A stretch of 64,000 nucleotides of DNA from Paenibacillus camerounensis (GTDB lineage: Bacteria; Bacillota; Bacilli; Paenibacillales; Paenibacillaceae): positions 62,001 to 126,000 of the forward strand of contig NZ_CCDG010000041.1 of the NCBI RefSeq assembly GCF_000723885.1, written 5' to 3'. Shown here one piece after another: positions 14,580 to 22,823 of the stretch (the first letter of the stretch is position 1; the number at the start of each line of letters is the position of its first letter). The notes under the pieces were generated by a model. It worked only from the letters and a program-made list of their open reading frames with translations. It had not been told where the DNA came from and made no database searches. The translations under genes and the position numbers were made by a program.

Positions 14580-15785
14580 TTGAATAAACCTCTTGAACGC
14601 TTATGGACCCAATCCTTCGTAACGCTTACCCTCTGCAATCTGCTGCTGTTCACGGGCCTGCAGATGACGTTATCTACCCTGCCGGTCTATGCGAAAAGCA
14701 GCCTAGCAGCTACCTCTGTGCAGATCAGCCTGGTTACCAGCCTGTTTGCTTTAAGCGCAATTGCTTCCCGGCTGTTTGCCGCCAAAGCAATGGAAAAAGG
14801 CGGACGGAATCTGCTGATCTTCCTCGGTGTCACGCTTTGCCTTACTGCTGTTACAGGCTATTACTGGTCCGGTACTATAACCGTCCTTCTGCTGATGCGT
14901 GTGCTGTTTGGCATCGGCTTCGGCATGGCCAGCACGGCTTTTCCCACAATGGCATCTGATATCATTCCCATCCGCCGTATGGGTGAGGGTATGGGTTATT
15001 TTGGCTTGTCGACCAGCCTCGCTATGTCCGCCGGCCCGCTGATCGGTCTCAGCCTGCTGCAGGGCCCCGGATTCAGCTCACTGCTCCTGGGAACCGGCTT
15101 ATCCTTCATCATTCTTTTGCCGCTGGGCTACCGCCTGACCAAGGGGCTGCCGGTTAATCACAAGGAGCCGGCAGCGGAAGCTCTGCCCGGGCCTAAAGGC
15201 AGCCTTTTCCGCAAGCTGCTCATTCCCTGCCTGCTTAATCTTCTGCTGTCCATCTCTTATGGCGGACTGCTTGGTTTTCTCGCTCTATATGGACAGGAGG
15301 CACGGCTGGAACATATCGCTTACTTTTTCCTGTTCAACGCTGTGGCTATTGTGGTTATTCGTCCGTTATCAGGTAAAATCTATGACCGCTTTGGTCCCGC
15401 AGCTCTGCTCATACCCGGCAGCCTGTTCATTATCGGCGGACTGCTGCTGTTATCCTTTGCTTCCTCAACCGCTGCACTATTTCCGGCAGCCATCTGCTAC
15501 GGCATCGGCTTCGGCTCCATGCAGCCTGCGCTCCAGACCTGGATGATCCAGTCTGTTGACCCTAGACAACGCGGGATGGCTAACGGGATGTTCTTCAATT
15601 CTCTGGATTTAGGAGTCGCCATCGGCACCATGATTCTCGGTTCCGTAGCCTTATATAACTCGTATGCAGTAATGTACCGTTATTCCGCACTTGCCCCTTT
15701 GCTGCTGCTGCTCCTTTACACCGGCGTGTTCCTTGTACAGCGGCGCAGACGCTCTGCTTCCGGTCCGCTGCAGACTGGCCAGTAA
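14580..15785 (+). CDS. MFS efflux transporter
   Basis: About 401-residue major-facilitator transporter with twelve predicted membrane segments. Helix 2-3 loop (motif A region) reads RLFAAKAMEKGGRN; helix 5 has the antiporter-type motif FFGLSTSLAMSAGPLIG. I place the start at TTG 14580, eight bases after AGGAG; the TTG at 14574 is too close. Coupled to the MarR gene directly upstream, it is probably the exporter whose substrate the regulator senses. The other MFS gene converges from the right, leaving only 12 bases between stops and no terminator that I can see. Confidence 0.9.
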   Translation: MNKPLERLWTQSFVTLTLCNLLLFTGLQMTLSTLPVYAKSSLAATSVQISLVTSLFALSAIASRLFAAKAMEKGGRNLLIFLGVTLCLTAVTGYYWSGTITVLLLMRVLFGIGFGMASTAFPTMASDIIPIRRMGEGMGYFGLSTSLAMSAGPLIGLSLLQGPGFSSLLLGTGLSFIILLPLGYRLTKGLPVNHKEPAAEALPGPKGSLFRKLLIPCLLNLLLSISYGGLLGFLALYGQEARLEHIAYFFLFNAVAIVVIRPLSGKIYDRFGPAALLIPGSLFIIGGLLLLSFASSTAALFPAAICYGIGFGSMQPALQTWMIQSVDPRQRGMANGMFFNSLDLGVAIGTMILGSVALYNSYAVMYRYSALAPLLLLLLYTGVFLVQRRRRSASGPLQTGQ

Positions 15786-15797
15786 TCTGCGTACAGG

Positions 15798-17066
15798 CTA
15801 ACGTGCCCTCTGCGGCATGCTTAGCGGCAGCCTGAATTGCTTTTTCTCACTCTGTCCGCTGCCGCCCTGTTTCTTTTCACCCGGCTTTACAGCGAGCAGT
15901 ATAAGCACTCCGCCTGCCGCACTGACTGCGGCCATTGTGCCAAACAGCAGCCAAGGCCCCCTTGACATCAGCAGCGAAACAACCGGCGGCCCCAGAGCCA
16001 CACCGATAAACCGCATACTGCTGTACAAGGAGGTGATGGTACCGCGGTTCTTCTGGTCAATGCCTTCCGTAATCAGCGCATCCATACAAGGCAGTGCGAT
16101 GCCGATACCGATTCCCCCTGCACTCAGCAGTCCTACCAGCCAGTAAAGTCCCGAGCCGAAGACCGTAATAACCATAGCCGCAGTCACCAGGAACATTCCT
16201 CCGCAGCCGATCCACTTCATCCGAGGCTTATTCTGGCCGATAATTTTACCGCTTCCGTAAGAGGCAAGACACAAGAGGGCTAACGGGATAGCCAGTACAA
16301 GACCTTTCATGACCCCATGGATACTATATTTGCCTTCGAGCGTTTCCGATAAATAAAAAAGCACACCAAAGGTTACGAACATGCAAATGCCGCCGATGGC
16401 AAAAATAGCATAAAGCCAACGGCCGTGTTCCCGCAGGATTGCAGCAATGCCTGACATAAAATCTTTTAGGCCCTGCTGTTCCCTATCCCGCTCCGGCTCT
16501 TTAACCAGAAACAGCACAAGCAAAAATGAAATAATACATAAAACCGGAATGGAAATAAACGGTGCATACCACAGCAGCAGCCCCAAGTAAGCACCGAGTA
16601 TCGGACTGAGCACCTTGCCGAAGGTATTAGACGTCTCAATCAGGCCGAGACTTTTGCTAACCTGCTTTTCATCCTTGAACAAATCCCCTACAAATGGCAG
16701 TACAATAGGAAAAGCCCCTGCCGCACCGATCCCCTGCAGCACACGCCCGCCCATTATAATCCAGTAAGCGGTAATCCCCTTTGTGAACCAGGCAGCAGCG
16801 ATACATACGGCTCCGCCTGCAGCAGCAATAATCAGGCTGGGCATAATAATTTTTTTGCGCCCGAACCGGTCTGAAAGATAGCCCGCAACCGGGATCATCA
16901 GAATCGCCATCAGGCCGTAAAGCGTAATCAGCAGACTGACCTGAAAGGAACTGATGTGCAGCTCCCGGGAGATCTGCGGAAGCACCGGAATCAGCATGGA
17001 GTTGCCTAATGTCATAATTAGGGGAATGGATGCCAGTGCCGCAAGATCCCATTTTTTGTCCTTCAT
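15798..17066 (-). CDS. MFS multidrug-type efflux transporter
   Basis: 422-residue major-facilitator protein. Motif A is clear (GYLSDRFGRKKIIMP), motif C region reads GAAGAFPIVLPFVGD and LSPILGAYLGLLLW, and there are about twelve membrane helices, as in Bmr/Blt or TetA-type drug/proton antiporters. The start at ATG 17066 has AAAGGTGG seven bases upstream; the frame extending to 17138 is unlikely. The C-terminal tail is basic (KKQFRLPLSMPQRAR). No regulator adjoins it. It converges on the MarR-linked transporter gene. Substrate unknown. Confidence 0.9.
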   Translation of the reverse strand: MKDKKWDLAALASIPLIMTLGNSMLIPVLPQISRELHISSFQVSLLITLYGLMAILMIPVAGYLSDRFGRKKIIMPSLIIAAAGGAVCIAAAWFTKGITAYWIIMGGRVLQGIGAAGAFPIVLPFVGDLFKDEKQVSKSLGLIETSNTFGKVLSPILGAYLGLLLWYAPFISIPVLCIISFLLVLFLVKEPERDREQQGLKDFMSGIAAILREHGRWLYAIFAIGGICMFVTFGVLFYLSETLEGKYSIHGVMKGLVLAIPLALLCLASYGSGKIIGQNKPRMKWIGCGGMFLVTAAMVITVFGSGLYWLVGLLSAGGIGIGIALPCMDALITEGIDQKNRGTITSLYSSMRFIGVALGPPVVSLLMSRGPWLLFGTMAAVSAAGGVLILLAVKPGEKKQGGSGQSEKKQFRLPLSMPQRAR

Positions 17067-17234
17067 GGATTGACCACCTTTGCTGTCGTTGACAATCCAG
17101 ATTAGTGTGCTTGATTGCGTGCTGATGTATTCATACAAGCAGAAACGGGTATGCCGGCCTCCAGAGAAGGCGGTAACCGTTCCTGCGAGAAAGATAAGGA
17201 TTATGGATCGCGTAAAACATTTAAATTTTTATAT

Positions 17235-17280
17235 TTTAAAAAAGACCCAAGCCCTTCTCTAAAGGATGAAGGGCTTGGGC
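17235..17280 (-). terminator. Terminator after HelD-like gene
   Basis: Perfect 12-bp stem CCCAAGCCCTTC (17246-17257) / GAAGGGCTTGGG (17268-17279), on the minus strand followed by TCTTTTTT. Confidence 0.9.
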
Positions 17281-17309
17281 CGTATTGCTGAAAAGAAACA
17301 TCGTAAGCA

Positions 17310-19667
17310 CTAACCTAAAACCGAATCTGCTTCTTCTGACTGTTCTGCCCCATCAGGCAGGAACGAGCTCGGGTTACCCAGGCTGTAAATATGCAGCAGA
17401 TGCATCGCTCTGGTGCAGGCTGTATAGAACAGCTTGCGTTCATTTTCCCTGCCGTATTTTTCATCAGAGCCGTCATAGATGATAACCGCATCAAACTCTA
17501 CGCCTTTGGCCAGGTAAGCAGGCAGCACCAGTGTTCCTTTCTGGAAATTCGGAGTCTCCTTAGTCACCAGCCGTACCGGCAGACTGCTCTGCAGCTTGGC
17601 ATGCACCTCGGCGCTTTCTCCGGCGGTTTTGCAGATGACTGCCACATAATGATAGCCTGCCGCATGCAGACTCAGCACATCCTGCTGAACCGCGGCAAGC
17701 AGCTCTGATTCCGTACCGACTACCGTTACTGACGGGGCTTCGCCCCGGCGGTTAAAGGGAACGATCCGCTCTCCGCCTGGAATCATTGCCCGGGTGAACT
17801 CTACTATTTCATATGTGGAGCGGTAGCTTCTGGTCAGGGAAATTACCTCTGTATTCTCCTCGCCGTATATACTGACGAGGCTGGACAGGTCACCGAGCAC
17901 CTCCCCTTGGGCATATATAGCCTGATTCAGATCACCCAGCACAGTCATTTTGGCCCGCGGGAACAGGCGGCGCATGAATTCCAGCTGGAACGGCGAGTAA
18001 TCCTGAACCTCATCGACAATGACATGGCGGATCAGCGTATTCGTCCGGAAGCCCTGGCTCAGCTCCTTCAGATACAGGAACGGCGTAGCATCTTCATAAG
18101 CCAGCTCTCCAGAGCTAACGGCATCAAGCGTATGCTCGCAGATCTGAACCCAACTGGCCGGCAGACCGGCGCCGGCATTCATATCCTCCATCAGCCTGCG
18201 GTCCGTAAACAGCCGGCTGTACAGCCCTTTGACATCTACGAACCGGCCGCGTTTGGTCCAGCCGCGCAGCGGCTTCAGCTTCTGGCTGACAATATAGCGT
18301 GCCAGCATGCTTTTCTCCGTATCAAAATCATCAAAGCTTTCTTTGTGCCCGCCGCCTTTGCGGCGGGTCATATGATACGCCCGCTGATAGTCGCTGGTAT
18401 CCAGCAGCTCCATCTGCTCTTCCACCCACGACGCCCCGCGTTCTTCCACACTGAAGGCAGCGATTTTTTTCAGCAGCCAGCCGGTCATCAGATCAATCCG
18501 GTTCGCAAGCTTGATCGCCGGGTCATAGGAATAGAACTGCCGCTGCATCTCTTCCTTGCTGACGATGGCTTTTCCCTGGAACGTAAGCGGCTTAAACAGC
18601 ATGCCCTCATGCTCCAGCAGATTGACATAGCGGCGGATAGCATCCAGAAAAGCAACGGAGGATTTATAACCGATTCCTTCACGGCGTACAGATGCCGCAG
18701 GGTCATCCGGCGCTGCCAGCAGGCTTTCTGTCTGGCTGAACACATCCTCCAGCTGAAATTCCTGGCCGAGCCTGTGCTCCAGGTACATCTGGAAGGTAGT
18801 CTGCTGCATATTTTCTTCACCCAGCTCGGGCAGAACGGTCGAAACATAGCTGTTAAACAACGGATTCGGCGAGAACAGCAGCATCTGGTCAGCCTGCAGC
18901 ACCTGGCGGTATTTATAGAGCAGGTAAGCTACGCGCTGAAGCGCCGCTGAGGTTTTGCCGCTGCCTGCCGCCCCCTGGACCACCAGCATACGGCTGCGGT
19001 CATTGCGGATTACGGCGTTCTGCTCCTTCTGGATTGTCGCTACGATGCTTTTCATACGGTCATCCGCACTATGGCTGAGCACCTGCTGCAGCAGCTCATC
19101 GCCGATTGTCATTCCGGTATCGAACATTACTTCGATTAGTCCGCTATCAATTACGAACTGGCGCTTAAGCTTCATCGTTCCGCTTACCAGCCCCCCTGGA
19201 GTTTCATAAGCGGCCGGACCGGGTGCTCCATCGTAGTACAGGCTTGATATTGGCGCCCGCCAGTCGTATATCAGGAACGTGCCGTCGTCCTCCATCAATG
19301 AGCCGATGCCGAGGTAGATCTGCTCTGCTTCCCCGCCCGGCTGCTCTGAGAAATCAATCCGGCCGAAATAAGGTGAATTCACCAGTTTTCTGTATTTCTT
19401 AAGCGCTTTGCTTGATTGCAGATGATGACGCTCACGTTCATTCAGAATTTGCGCCTGCTGCCGGAGGCTGGTTGAGGTTTCCCCCAGATCATCCGGGCTG
19501 CTGAAGTTAACCGTAACCTCTTCCCAGAAGTCCTTGCGCATATCAACGACATCGGAACGGTGCAGTCCAAGCTCCTCGGACAGCCGCCGGATATGGGCTG
19601 ACAGCAGTCTCGTAATCCCCGTTACCCGTGCCTGTTCCTCTTTCCATTCATGATCTTGCTTTTCCAA
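17310..19667 (-). CDS. helD: HelD-like RNA polymerase recycling ATPase (UvrD/Rep superfamily 1)
   Basis: 785-residue SF1 helicase-like ATPase. B. subtilis HelD removes stalled or post-termination RNA polymerase from DNA. The N-terminal 100 residues are a charged coiled-coil-like arm with EEQARVTGITRLLSAHI, as in HelD, which inserts into the secondary channel. Walker A is GAAGSGKTSAALQR at 232-239 and following; Walker B/motif II is VIVDEVQDYSPFQ; motif III GDLNQAIY; motif IV/V region SLTRSYRSTYEI and late YTACTRAMHLLHIYS (motif VI) are intact. Start is TTG 19667, ten bases after AAGGGG. It lies 47 bases downstream of the exporter gene, so co-transcription is likely. Some HelD relatives protect against rifamycins; no rifamycin-associated element is visible upstream. 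Confidence 0.88.
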   Translation of the reverse strand: MEKQDHEWKEEQARVTGITRLLSAHIRRLSEELGLHRSDVVDMRKDFWEEVTVNFSSPDDLGETSTSLRQQAQILNERERHHLQSSKALKKYRKLVNSPYFGRIDFSEQPGGEAEQIYLGIGSLMEDDGTFLIYDWRAPISSLYYDGAPGPAAYETPGGLVSGTMKLKRQFVIDSGLIEVMFDTGMTIGDELLQQVLSHSADDRMKSIVATIQKEQNAVIRNDRSRMLVVQGAAGSGKTSAALQRVAYLLYKYRQVLQADQMLLFSPNPLFNSYVSTVLPELGEENMQQTTFQMYLEHRLGQEFQLEDVFSQTESLLAAPDDPAASVRREGIGYKSSVAFLDAIRRYVNLLEHEGMLFKPLTFQGKAIVSKEEMQRQFYSYDPAIKLANRIDLMTGWLLKKIAAFSVEERGASWVEEQMELLDTSDYQRAYHMTRRKGGGHKESFDDFDTEKSMLARYIVSQKLKPLRGWTKRGRFVDVKGLYSRLFTDRRLMEDMNAGAGLPASWVQICEHTLDAVSSGELAYEDATPFLYLKELSQGFRTNTLIRHVIVDEVQDYSPFQLEFMRRLFPRAKMTVLGDLNQAIYAQGEVLGDLSSLVSIYGEENTEVISLTRSYRSTYEIVEFTRAMIPGGERIVPFNRRGEAPSVTVVGTESELLAAVQQDVLSLHAAGYHYVAVICKTAGESAEVHAKLQSSLPVRLVTKETPNFQKGTLVLPAYLAKGVEFDAVIIYDGSDEKYGRENERKLFYTACTRAMHLLHIYSLGNPSSFLPDGAEQSEEADSVLG

Positions 19668-19714
19668 TGTATTTCATCCCCTTTAAAAGGCTGTGCTTCG
19701 ATTATATTTCTGTC

Positions 19715-20746
19715 TTATTCCTTCTCATCATGGTTTCCCCGGTTTATCTGATCGGCCAGCCGGTCAAGCCGGTCAAGCTGGTAACCATAATCATAGATTG
19801 CCGCCGCCACCACTGACAAGCGCAACTGTCCCGCTTTCTCCGGATTATAGCCTTGGATCGCCGCTTCCAGGAATCTGTCGTTGTCTTCATTGAGCGGCTC
19901 CGAATCGTTGGCCCCCCGCTTCAGCTTGTCTTCGAATTTAAGCAGAATATATTCATGATATTTGATCAGCTGCTCCAGGTGACGGTCAAACAGCTCGTCG
20001 GTCCGCTCCGTCCGCTCTGCCTGGAAATAGTGCCTGTCAATCGCCTCCAGCACCTCAAACCCCTTTTGCAGCGTCTGCAGCAGGTTTTTGTAAACCACCA
20101 TCTGACGGGTCTGACTGTATTTTGCCCTGCGCAGCTGTTTCTGCTCCTCCTCGAACAGGGCGTATTTATCAGCAAGCGCCTTAATTGAGCCTCCGAGCGC
20201 ATTTTTTTCGTCGCGGAACACGCTTTCCTTCATTTCATGCGATACCGCGGTCCGCAGCAGCAGCGATAGGCTGGTAAACACACTCTCAATCTGCTGAATA
20301 TACTGCTTGCGGGGCTTGGGCGGAAAGACGCTGATATTAATAATAAATGCAGAGACAATCCCGGTCAGTGTGAGCAGGAAGCGGGTCAGCGCGAACTCCC
20401 ACTGTCCGGAGGCCTCCATCACGGAGATAACGGTAACCAGAGTCAGGCCGATCGTGTCGGCCCGGTTCATTTTCATACTGATCATAATGACCAGAATACA
20501 TACAAGCCCGACTGCAATCGGCTCATTGGATAGGAGCATCCCGCCAAGCAGCGCAAGAACAGCTCCCATAGTACTAGTCTGGATCTGGTCCAGAAAATAC
20601 CGCCAAGAACGGTATATAGATGGCTGCATGGCAAAAATTGCTGCAATCGCCGCACCGACAGGAGAAGAAAACTGCAGCAGTGCGGATAAATAAAGGGACA
20701 ATGTAACTGCCATGCCTGTTTTTAAAATGCGGGCGCCAAAAGCCAA
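19715..20746 (-). CDS. Aromatic acid exporter family (FUSC/ArAE, YqjA-like) membrane protein
   Basis: About 343 residues. The N-terminal half has six hydrophobic segments (for instance MAVTLSLYLSALLQF, VGAAIAAIFAMQPSIYRSW, LVCILVIMISMKMN) matching DUF939-type aromatic-acid-exporter membrane domains; the C-terminal half is a soluble helical domain rich in Lys/Glu. I choose TTG 20746, seven bases after AGGAGG: it yields a MAFGARILKTGMAVTL N-terminus like B. subtilis YqjA. An ATG at 20752 is only one base from the ribosome site, and the longer frame runs into the tandem repeat. HelD follows 47 bases downstream. Transport substrate unknown. Confidence 0.85.
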   Translation of the reverse strand: MAFGARILKTGMAVTLSLYLSALLQFSSPVGAAIAAIFAMQPSIYRSWRYFLDQIQTSTMGAVLALLGGMLLSNEPIAVGLVCILVIMISMKMNRADTIGLTLVTVISVMEASGQWEFALTRFLLTLTGIVSAFIINISVFPPKPRKQYIQQIESVFTSLSLLLRTAVSHEMKESVFRDEKNALGGSIKALADKYALFEEEQKQLRRAKYSQTRQMVVYKNLLQTLQKGFEVLEAIDRHYFQAERTERTDELFDRHLEQLIKYHEYILLKFEDKLKRGANDSEPLNEDNDRFLEAAIQGYNPEKAGQLRLSVVAAAIYDYGYQLDRLDRLADQINRGNHDEKE

Positions 20747-20762
20747 ATCCATCCCTCCTAAA

Positions 20763-21010
20763 GTTTTGTATAGCATAGGCTTCCCTGATTCACTTCGGCA
20801 AAACTTACTTCGGAAGCATAGGCTTAGTTTTGTATAGCATAGGCTTCCCTGGTTCACTTCGGCAAAACTTGCTTCGGAAGCATAGGCTTAGTTTTGTATA
20901 GCATAGGCTTCCCTGGTTCACTTCGGCAAAACTTGCTTCGGAAGCATAGGCTTAGTTTTGTATAGCATAGGCTTCCTTGGTTCACTTCGGCAAAACTTGC
21001 TTCGGAAGCA
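20763..21010. repeat. 64-bp direct tandem repeat, 3.9 copies
   Basis: Copies begin at 20763, 20827, 20891 and 20955; the last is 56 bp. Copies 2 and 3 are identical, copy 1 differs at two positions and copy 4 at one. Each unit holds two copies of GCATAGGCTT and an inverted pair GTTTTG/CAAAAC. The array ends eight bases before the ribosome site of the exporter gene, so it forms its leader or promoter region. A unit of 64 is not a multiple of three, so it is not a coding repeat. Confidence 0.95.
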
Positions 21011-21087
21011 TCTGTTTTGATGTGAATACTAAAGTTAATTAATGCCGCTTATGTATATCCTTTTTGTGTTACGTCAATCTCTATAAG

Positions 21088-21179
21088 GGTACAGATGTAA
21101 TTACCCATGATGCAGCCCCGCGAATTTTAGCGCTTTAGCAGGTAAGCGGCTTAACGGTAATACTGTATACGGCAGTACC
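21088..21179 (+). promoter_or_regulatory. Nested leader structure with two exclusive pairings (possible RNA switch)
   Basis: GGTAC (21088) pairs GTACC (21175); ATTACC (21100) pairs GGTAAT (21156); CCGC (21118) pairs GCGG (21146), giving nested helices. Alternatively GGTAATACTG (21156-21165) can pair CAGTACC (21173-21179), which would break the first two helices. The GAGGTG ribosome site follows at 21191. It matches no riboswitch class I can recall. Confidence 0.35.
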
Positions 21180-21202
21180 ATTCCATATGTAGAGGTGAAC
21201 GC

Positions 21203-21697
21203 ATGAGTAACAAGATTAAAAAAATTACTGCATTTGCCGCAGCCGCCGTGCTGTGTCTGACTCCGGCAGCCGCTTATGCCCGGAACGTTACAGAACATGC
21301 TCCTGTTTCATCAGCTGAGAGCAACGTTTCCGGGACAAAACAGCCGGCCCGCCAGCATCACAATAAAGGGTTCCGGGCCGGCGGGCATTTTATTCTGAGT
21401 GAAACGGCAAAGCTCCTGGATATGGACCGCAAAGAGCTGATGGACAGCCTGCAGAGCGGCAAAACCCTCTATAGTCTGGCCAAGGAAAAAAAGGGCTGGA
21501 GCGAAGAGGAATACATCCGTAAGCTGAGCGAGGCAGCCAGCCTCAAGCTGGATGAGTCGCTAAAGGACGGGCAGCTCACCAAGGATGAGGTCAAGAAGCT
21601 GAAAGCCGGCCTGCCGGCGCTGCTGAAGCTGAGCATCTCCGCTTCAGCCGGTAATCATGCAGGAGCGCCCGGAAAGGCGCCTACCCCTAACCGGTAA
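21203..21697 (+). CDS. Secreted small protein with DUF2680-like helical repeat
   Basis: 164 residues with a Sec signal peptide (KKITAFAAAAVLCLTPAAAYA, cleavage after AYA near residue 26), no lipobox. After a Ser/His/Gln-rich linker, residues 60-145 hold the pattern LSETAKLLDMDRKELMDSLQ / SGKTLYSLAKEKKG / LKDGQLTKDEVKKLKAGL, which resembles the SGKTLAEIAKEKGV units of DUF2680/YckD-type secreted proteins. Function of those is unknown. ATG 21203 has GAGGTG five bases upstream. The 5' region (21088-21179) can fold into nested helices. Monocistronic with a long terminator. An extracellular or cell-wall location is inferred from the signal peptide. Confidence 0.8.
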   Translation: MSNKIKKITAFAAAAVLCLTPAAAYARNVTEHAPVSSAESNVSGTKQPARQHHNKGFRAGGHFILSETAKLLDMDRKELMDSLQSGKTLYSLAKEKKGWSEEEYIRKLSEAASLKLDESLKDGQLTKDEVKKLKAGLPALLKLSISASAGNHAGAPGKAPTPNR

Positions 21698-21705
21698 ACC
21701 GTGAT

Positions 21706-21748
21706 ACGGGCATCTCAGCCTTGGCAGGCTGCAGATGCCCGTTTTTTT
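21706..21748 (+). terminator. Terminator after secreted protein gene
   Basis: Stem ACGGGCATCT (21706-21715) / AGATGCCCGT (21733-21742) with an inner CAGCC/GGCTG helix and a T7 run. Confidence 0.93.
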
Positions 21749-21768
21749 GTCATTAAGAATGATTGGCT

Positions 21769-22413
21769 CTACATTCTGCGCCGGGAATTACGGTAAGCCT
21801 TAAAGCAGGCTATAGACAGCATCAGCCAGGCTCCGCTTGCCGCATATCCGCCGATGACATCGCTGGGGTAATGGACCCCCAGATAGATCCGGCTCCAGCC
21901 TATGCCGATTGTCATAAAGACGGTGAATAGAATCAGTATTATCCGTTCTCTTTTCTTACGCATATGCCGCCACAGCAAATACGCCACCGCCCCGTACAAA
22001 GAAAAGGCTGCCATGGAATGTCCGCTTGGAAAGCTGTAGCCTGCCTGCTCGATCAGCCGGTGAATATCAGGTCGTTCGCGGTGAAACCATTGCTTAAGCA
22101 GAATATTAATGAGCTGCGAGCCAATTCCAACCCAGAGGAACAGCACCAGCTCCATCCGGTGCTTGAGCAGGAAGAACAGCAGCGCTATTGTAACGAGCGA
22201 AATAATTACAGCAAGCTTGGATGAGCCGACCAGGGAGAGGCTTTTGGCCAAAGAGGTTAATCCGGGTGACTCCGCTGATTGTACGGCATGGATAATTGAA
22301 TTGTCAAAATAAGCTGTTTTGTTCATTGCCACAAGCAGGGCAATGACGATAAACATTAATGCGAACCACAAAGAGGAACGAAATCCCCTGGACCACTGCC
22401 GGTAGTGAAGCAT
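21769..22413 (-). CDS. PAP2-family membrane phosphatase
   Basis: 214-residue integral membrane phosphatase of the PAP2 superfamily, acting on lipid phosphates such as phosphatidylglycerol phosphate or undecaprenyl pyrophosphate at the outer membrane face. The three-part active site is intact: KQWFHRERPD (motif 1), YSFPSGHSMAAF (motif 2 with catalytic His) and SRIYLGVHYPSDVIGGY (motif 3). About six membrane segments. ATG 22413 has AAGGAG six bases upstream. Divergent from the Hfq-like gene. Which phospholipid it uses cannot be decided. Confidence 0.93.
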   Translation of the reverse strand: MLHYRQWSRGFRSSLWFALMFIVIALLVAMNKTAYFDNSIIHAVQSAESPGLTSLAKSLSLVGSSKLAVIISLVTIALLFFLLKHRMELVLFLWVGIGSQLINILLKQWFHRERPDIHRLIEQAGYSFPSGHSMAAFSLYGAVAYLLWRHMRKKRERIILILFTVFMTIGIGWSRIYLGVHYPSDVIGGYAASGAWLMLSIACFKAYRNSRRRM

Positions 22414-22472
22414 AGCTTACTCCTTATCTGATAGGTATTCTGTGAACCCGTTGCCTGAGAACCGCCCTCCCG

Positions 22473-22481
22473 TGATATAAT
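22473..22481 (+). promoter_or_regulatory. Extended -10 promoter of the Hfq-like gene
   Basis: TGA-TATAAT at 22473-22481, about 42 bases before the GTG start. A possible -35 TTGCCT lies 19 bases upstream of the TATAAT. Confidence 0.55.
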
Positions 22482-22522
22482 GAACCGGAAAACAATTTAT
22501 ATAAAGATGGAGTGCTGCCAAA

Positions 22523-22744
22523 GTGGAAAGCCTAAAGCTGCAGGAACGTTTGTTGAATCAGTGCATCTCAACAAAGGTGCCCGTTACCATTTTTACGACG
22601 AACGGAGTTAAAATGCAGGGACTCGTTACTTCTTACGACGCCTATACCATTACCCTGACAGGACAGGGCGACGGCAGACAGAATGTACTGTTTAAATCTG
22701 CAGTCTCCACTGTTGTACCGCTAAAGCCGGTCTCACTCAAGTAA
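22523..22744 (+). CDS. Hfq-like RNA chaperone paralogue lacking the KH histidine
   Basis: 73-residue Sm-fold protein. It aligns with Hfq along its whole length: LQERLLNQC for the N-terminal helix QDxFLNxx, VTIFTTNGVKMQGLVTSYDAYTITL for Sm1 (strands 1-3), and NVLFKSAVSTVVPLKPV for Sm2, where ordinary Hfq has YKHAISTFAPQ. Thus the Sm2 His of the U-binding proximal face is Ser59 here, and the loop is Gly-rich (TGQGDGRQ). It begins at GTG 22523, about ten bases after GGAG. It has its own extended -10 promoter and strong terminator, and is not beside miaA where the usual hfq lies. It is probably a second, divergent Hfq; RNA binding is unproven. Confidence 0.82.
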   Translation: MESLKLQERLLNQCISTKVPVTIFTTNGVKMQGLVTSYDAYTITLTGQGDGRQNVLFKSAVSTVVPLKPVSLK

Positions 22745-22749
22745 GATCA

Positions 22750-22790
22750 AAAGGAACACCGGAGCTTTCCCTTCCGGTGTTCCTTTTTTC
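22750..22790. terminator. Terminator between Hfq-like gene and lactonase gene
   Basis: Perfect 14-bp stem AAAGGAACACCGGA (22750-22763) / TCCGGTGTTCCTTT (22773-22786) with T run on the plus side; also placed to end the converging gene. Confidence 0.93.
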
Positions 22791-22823
22791 TTGCTGTCAG
22801 TCAGCTATACGGCTGTGCCGGGA

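Noticed and set aside
19668..19714. Rifamycin-associated element before helD
   Set aside because: No GGGGCTTGCGGCAAG-like dyad in the interval or before the exporter gene.
20763..21010. CRISPR array
   Set aside because: Units are contiguous 64-bp copies without variable spacers and no cas genes occur.
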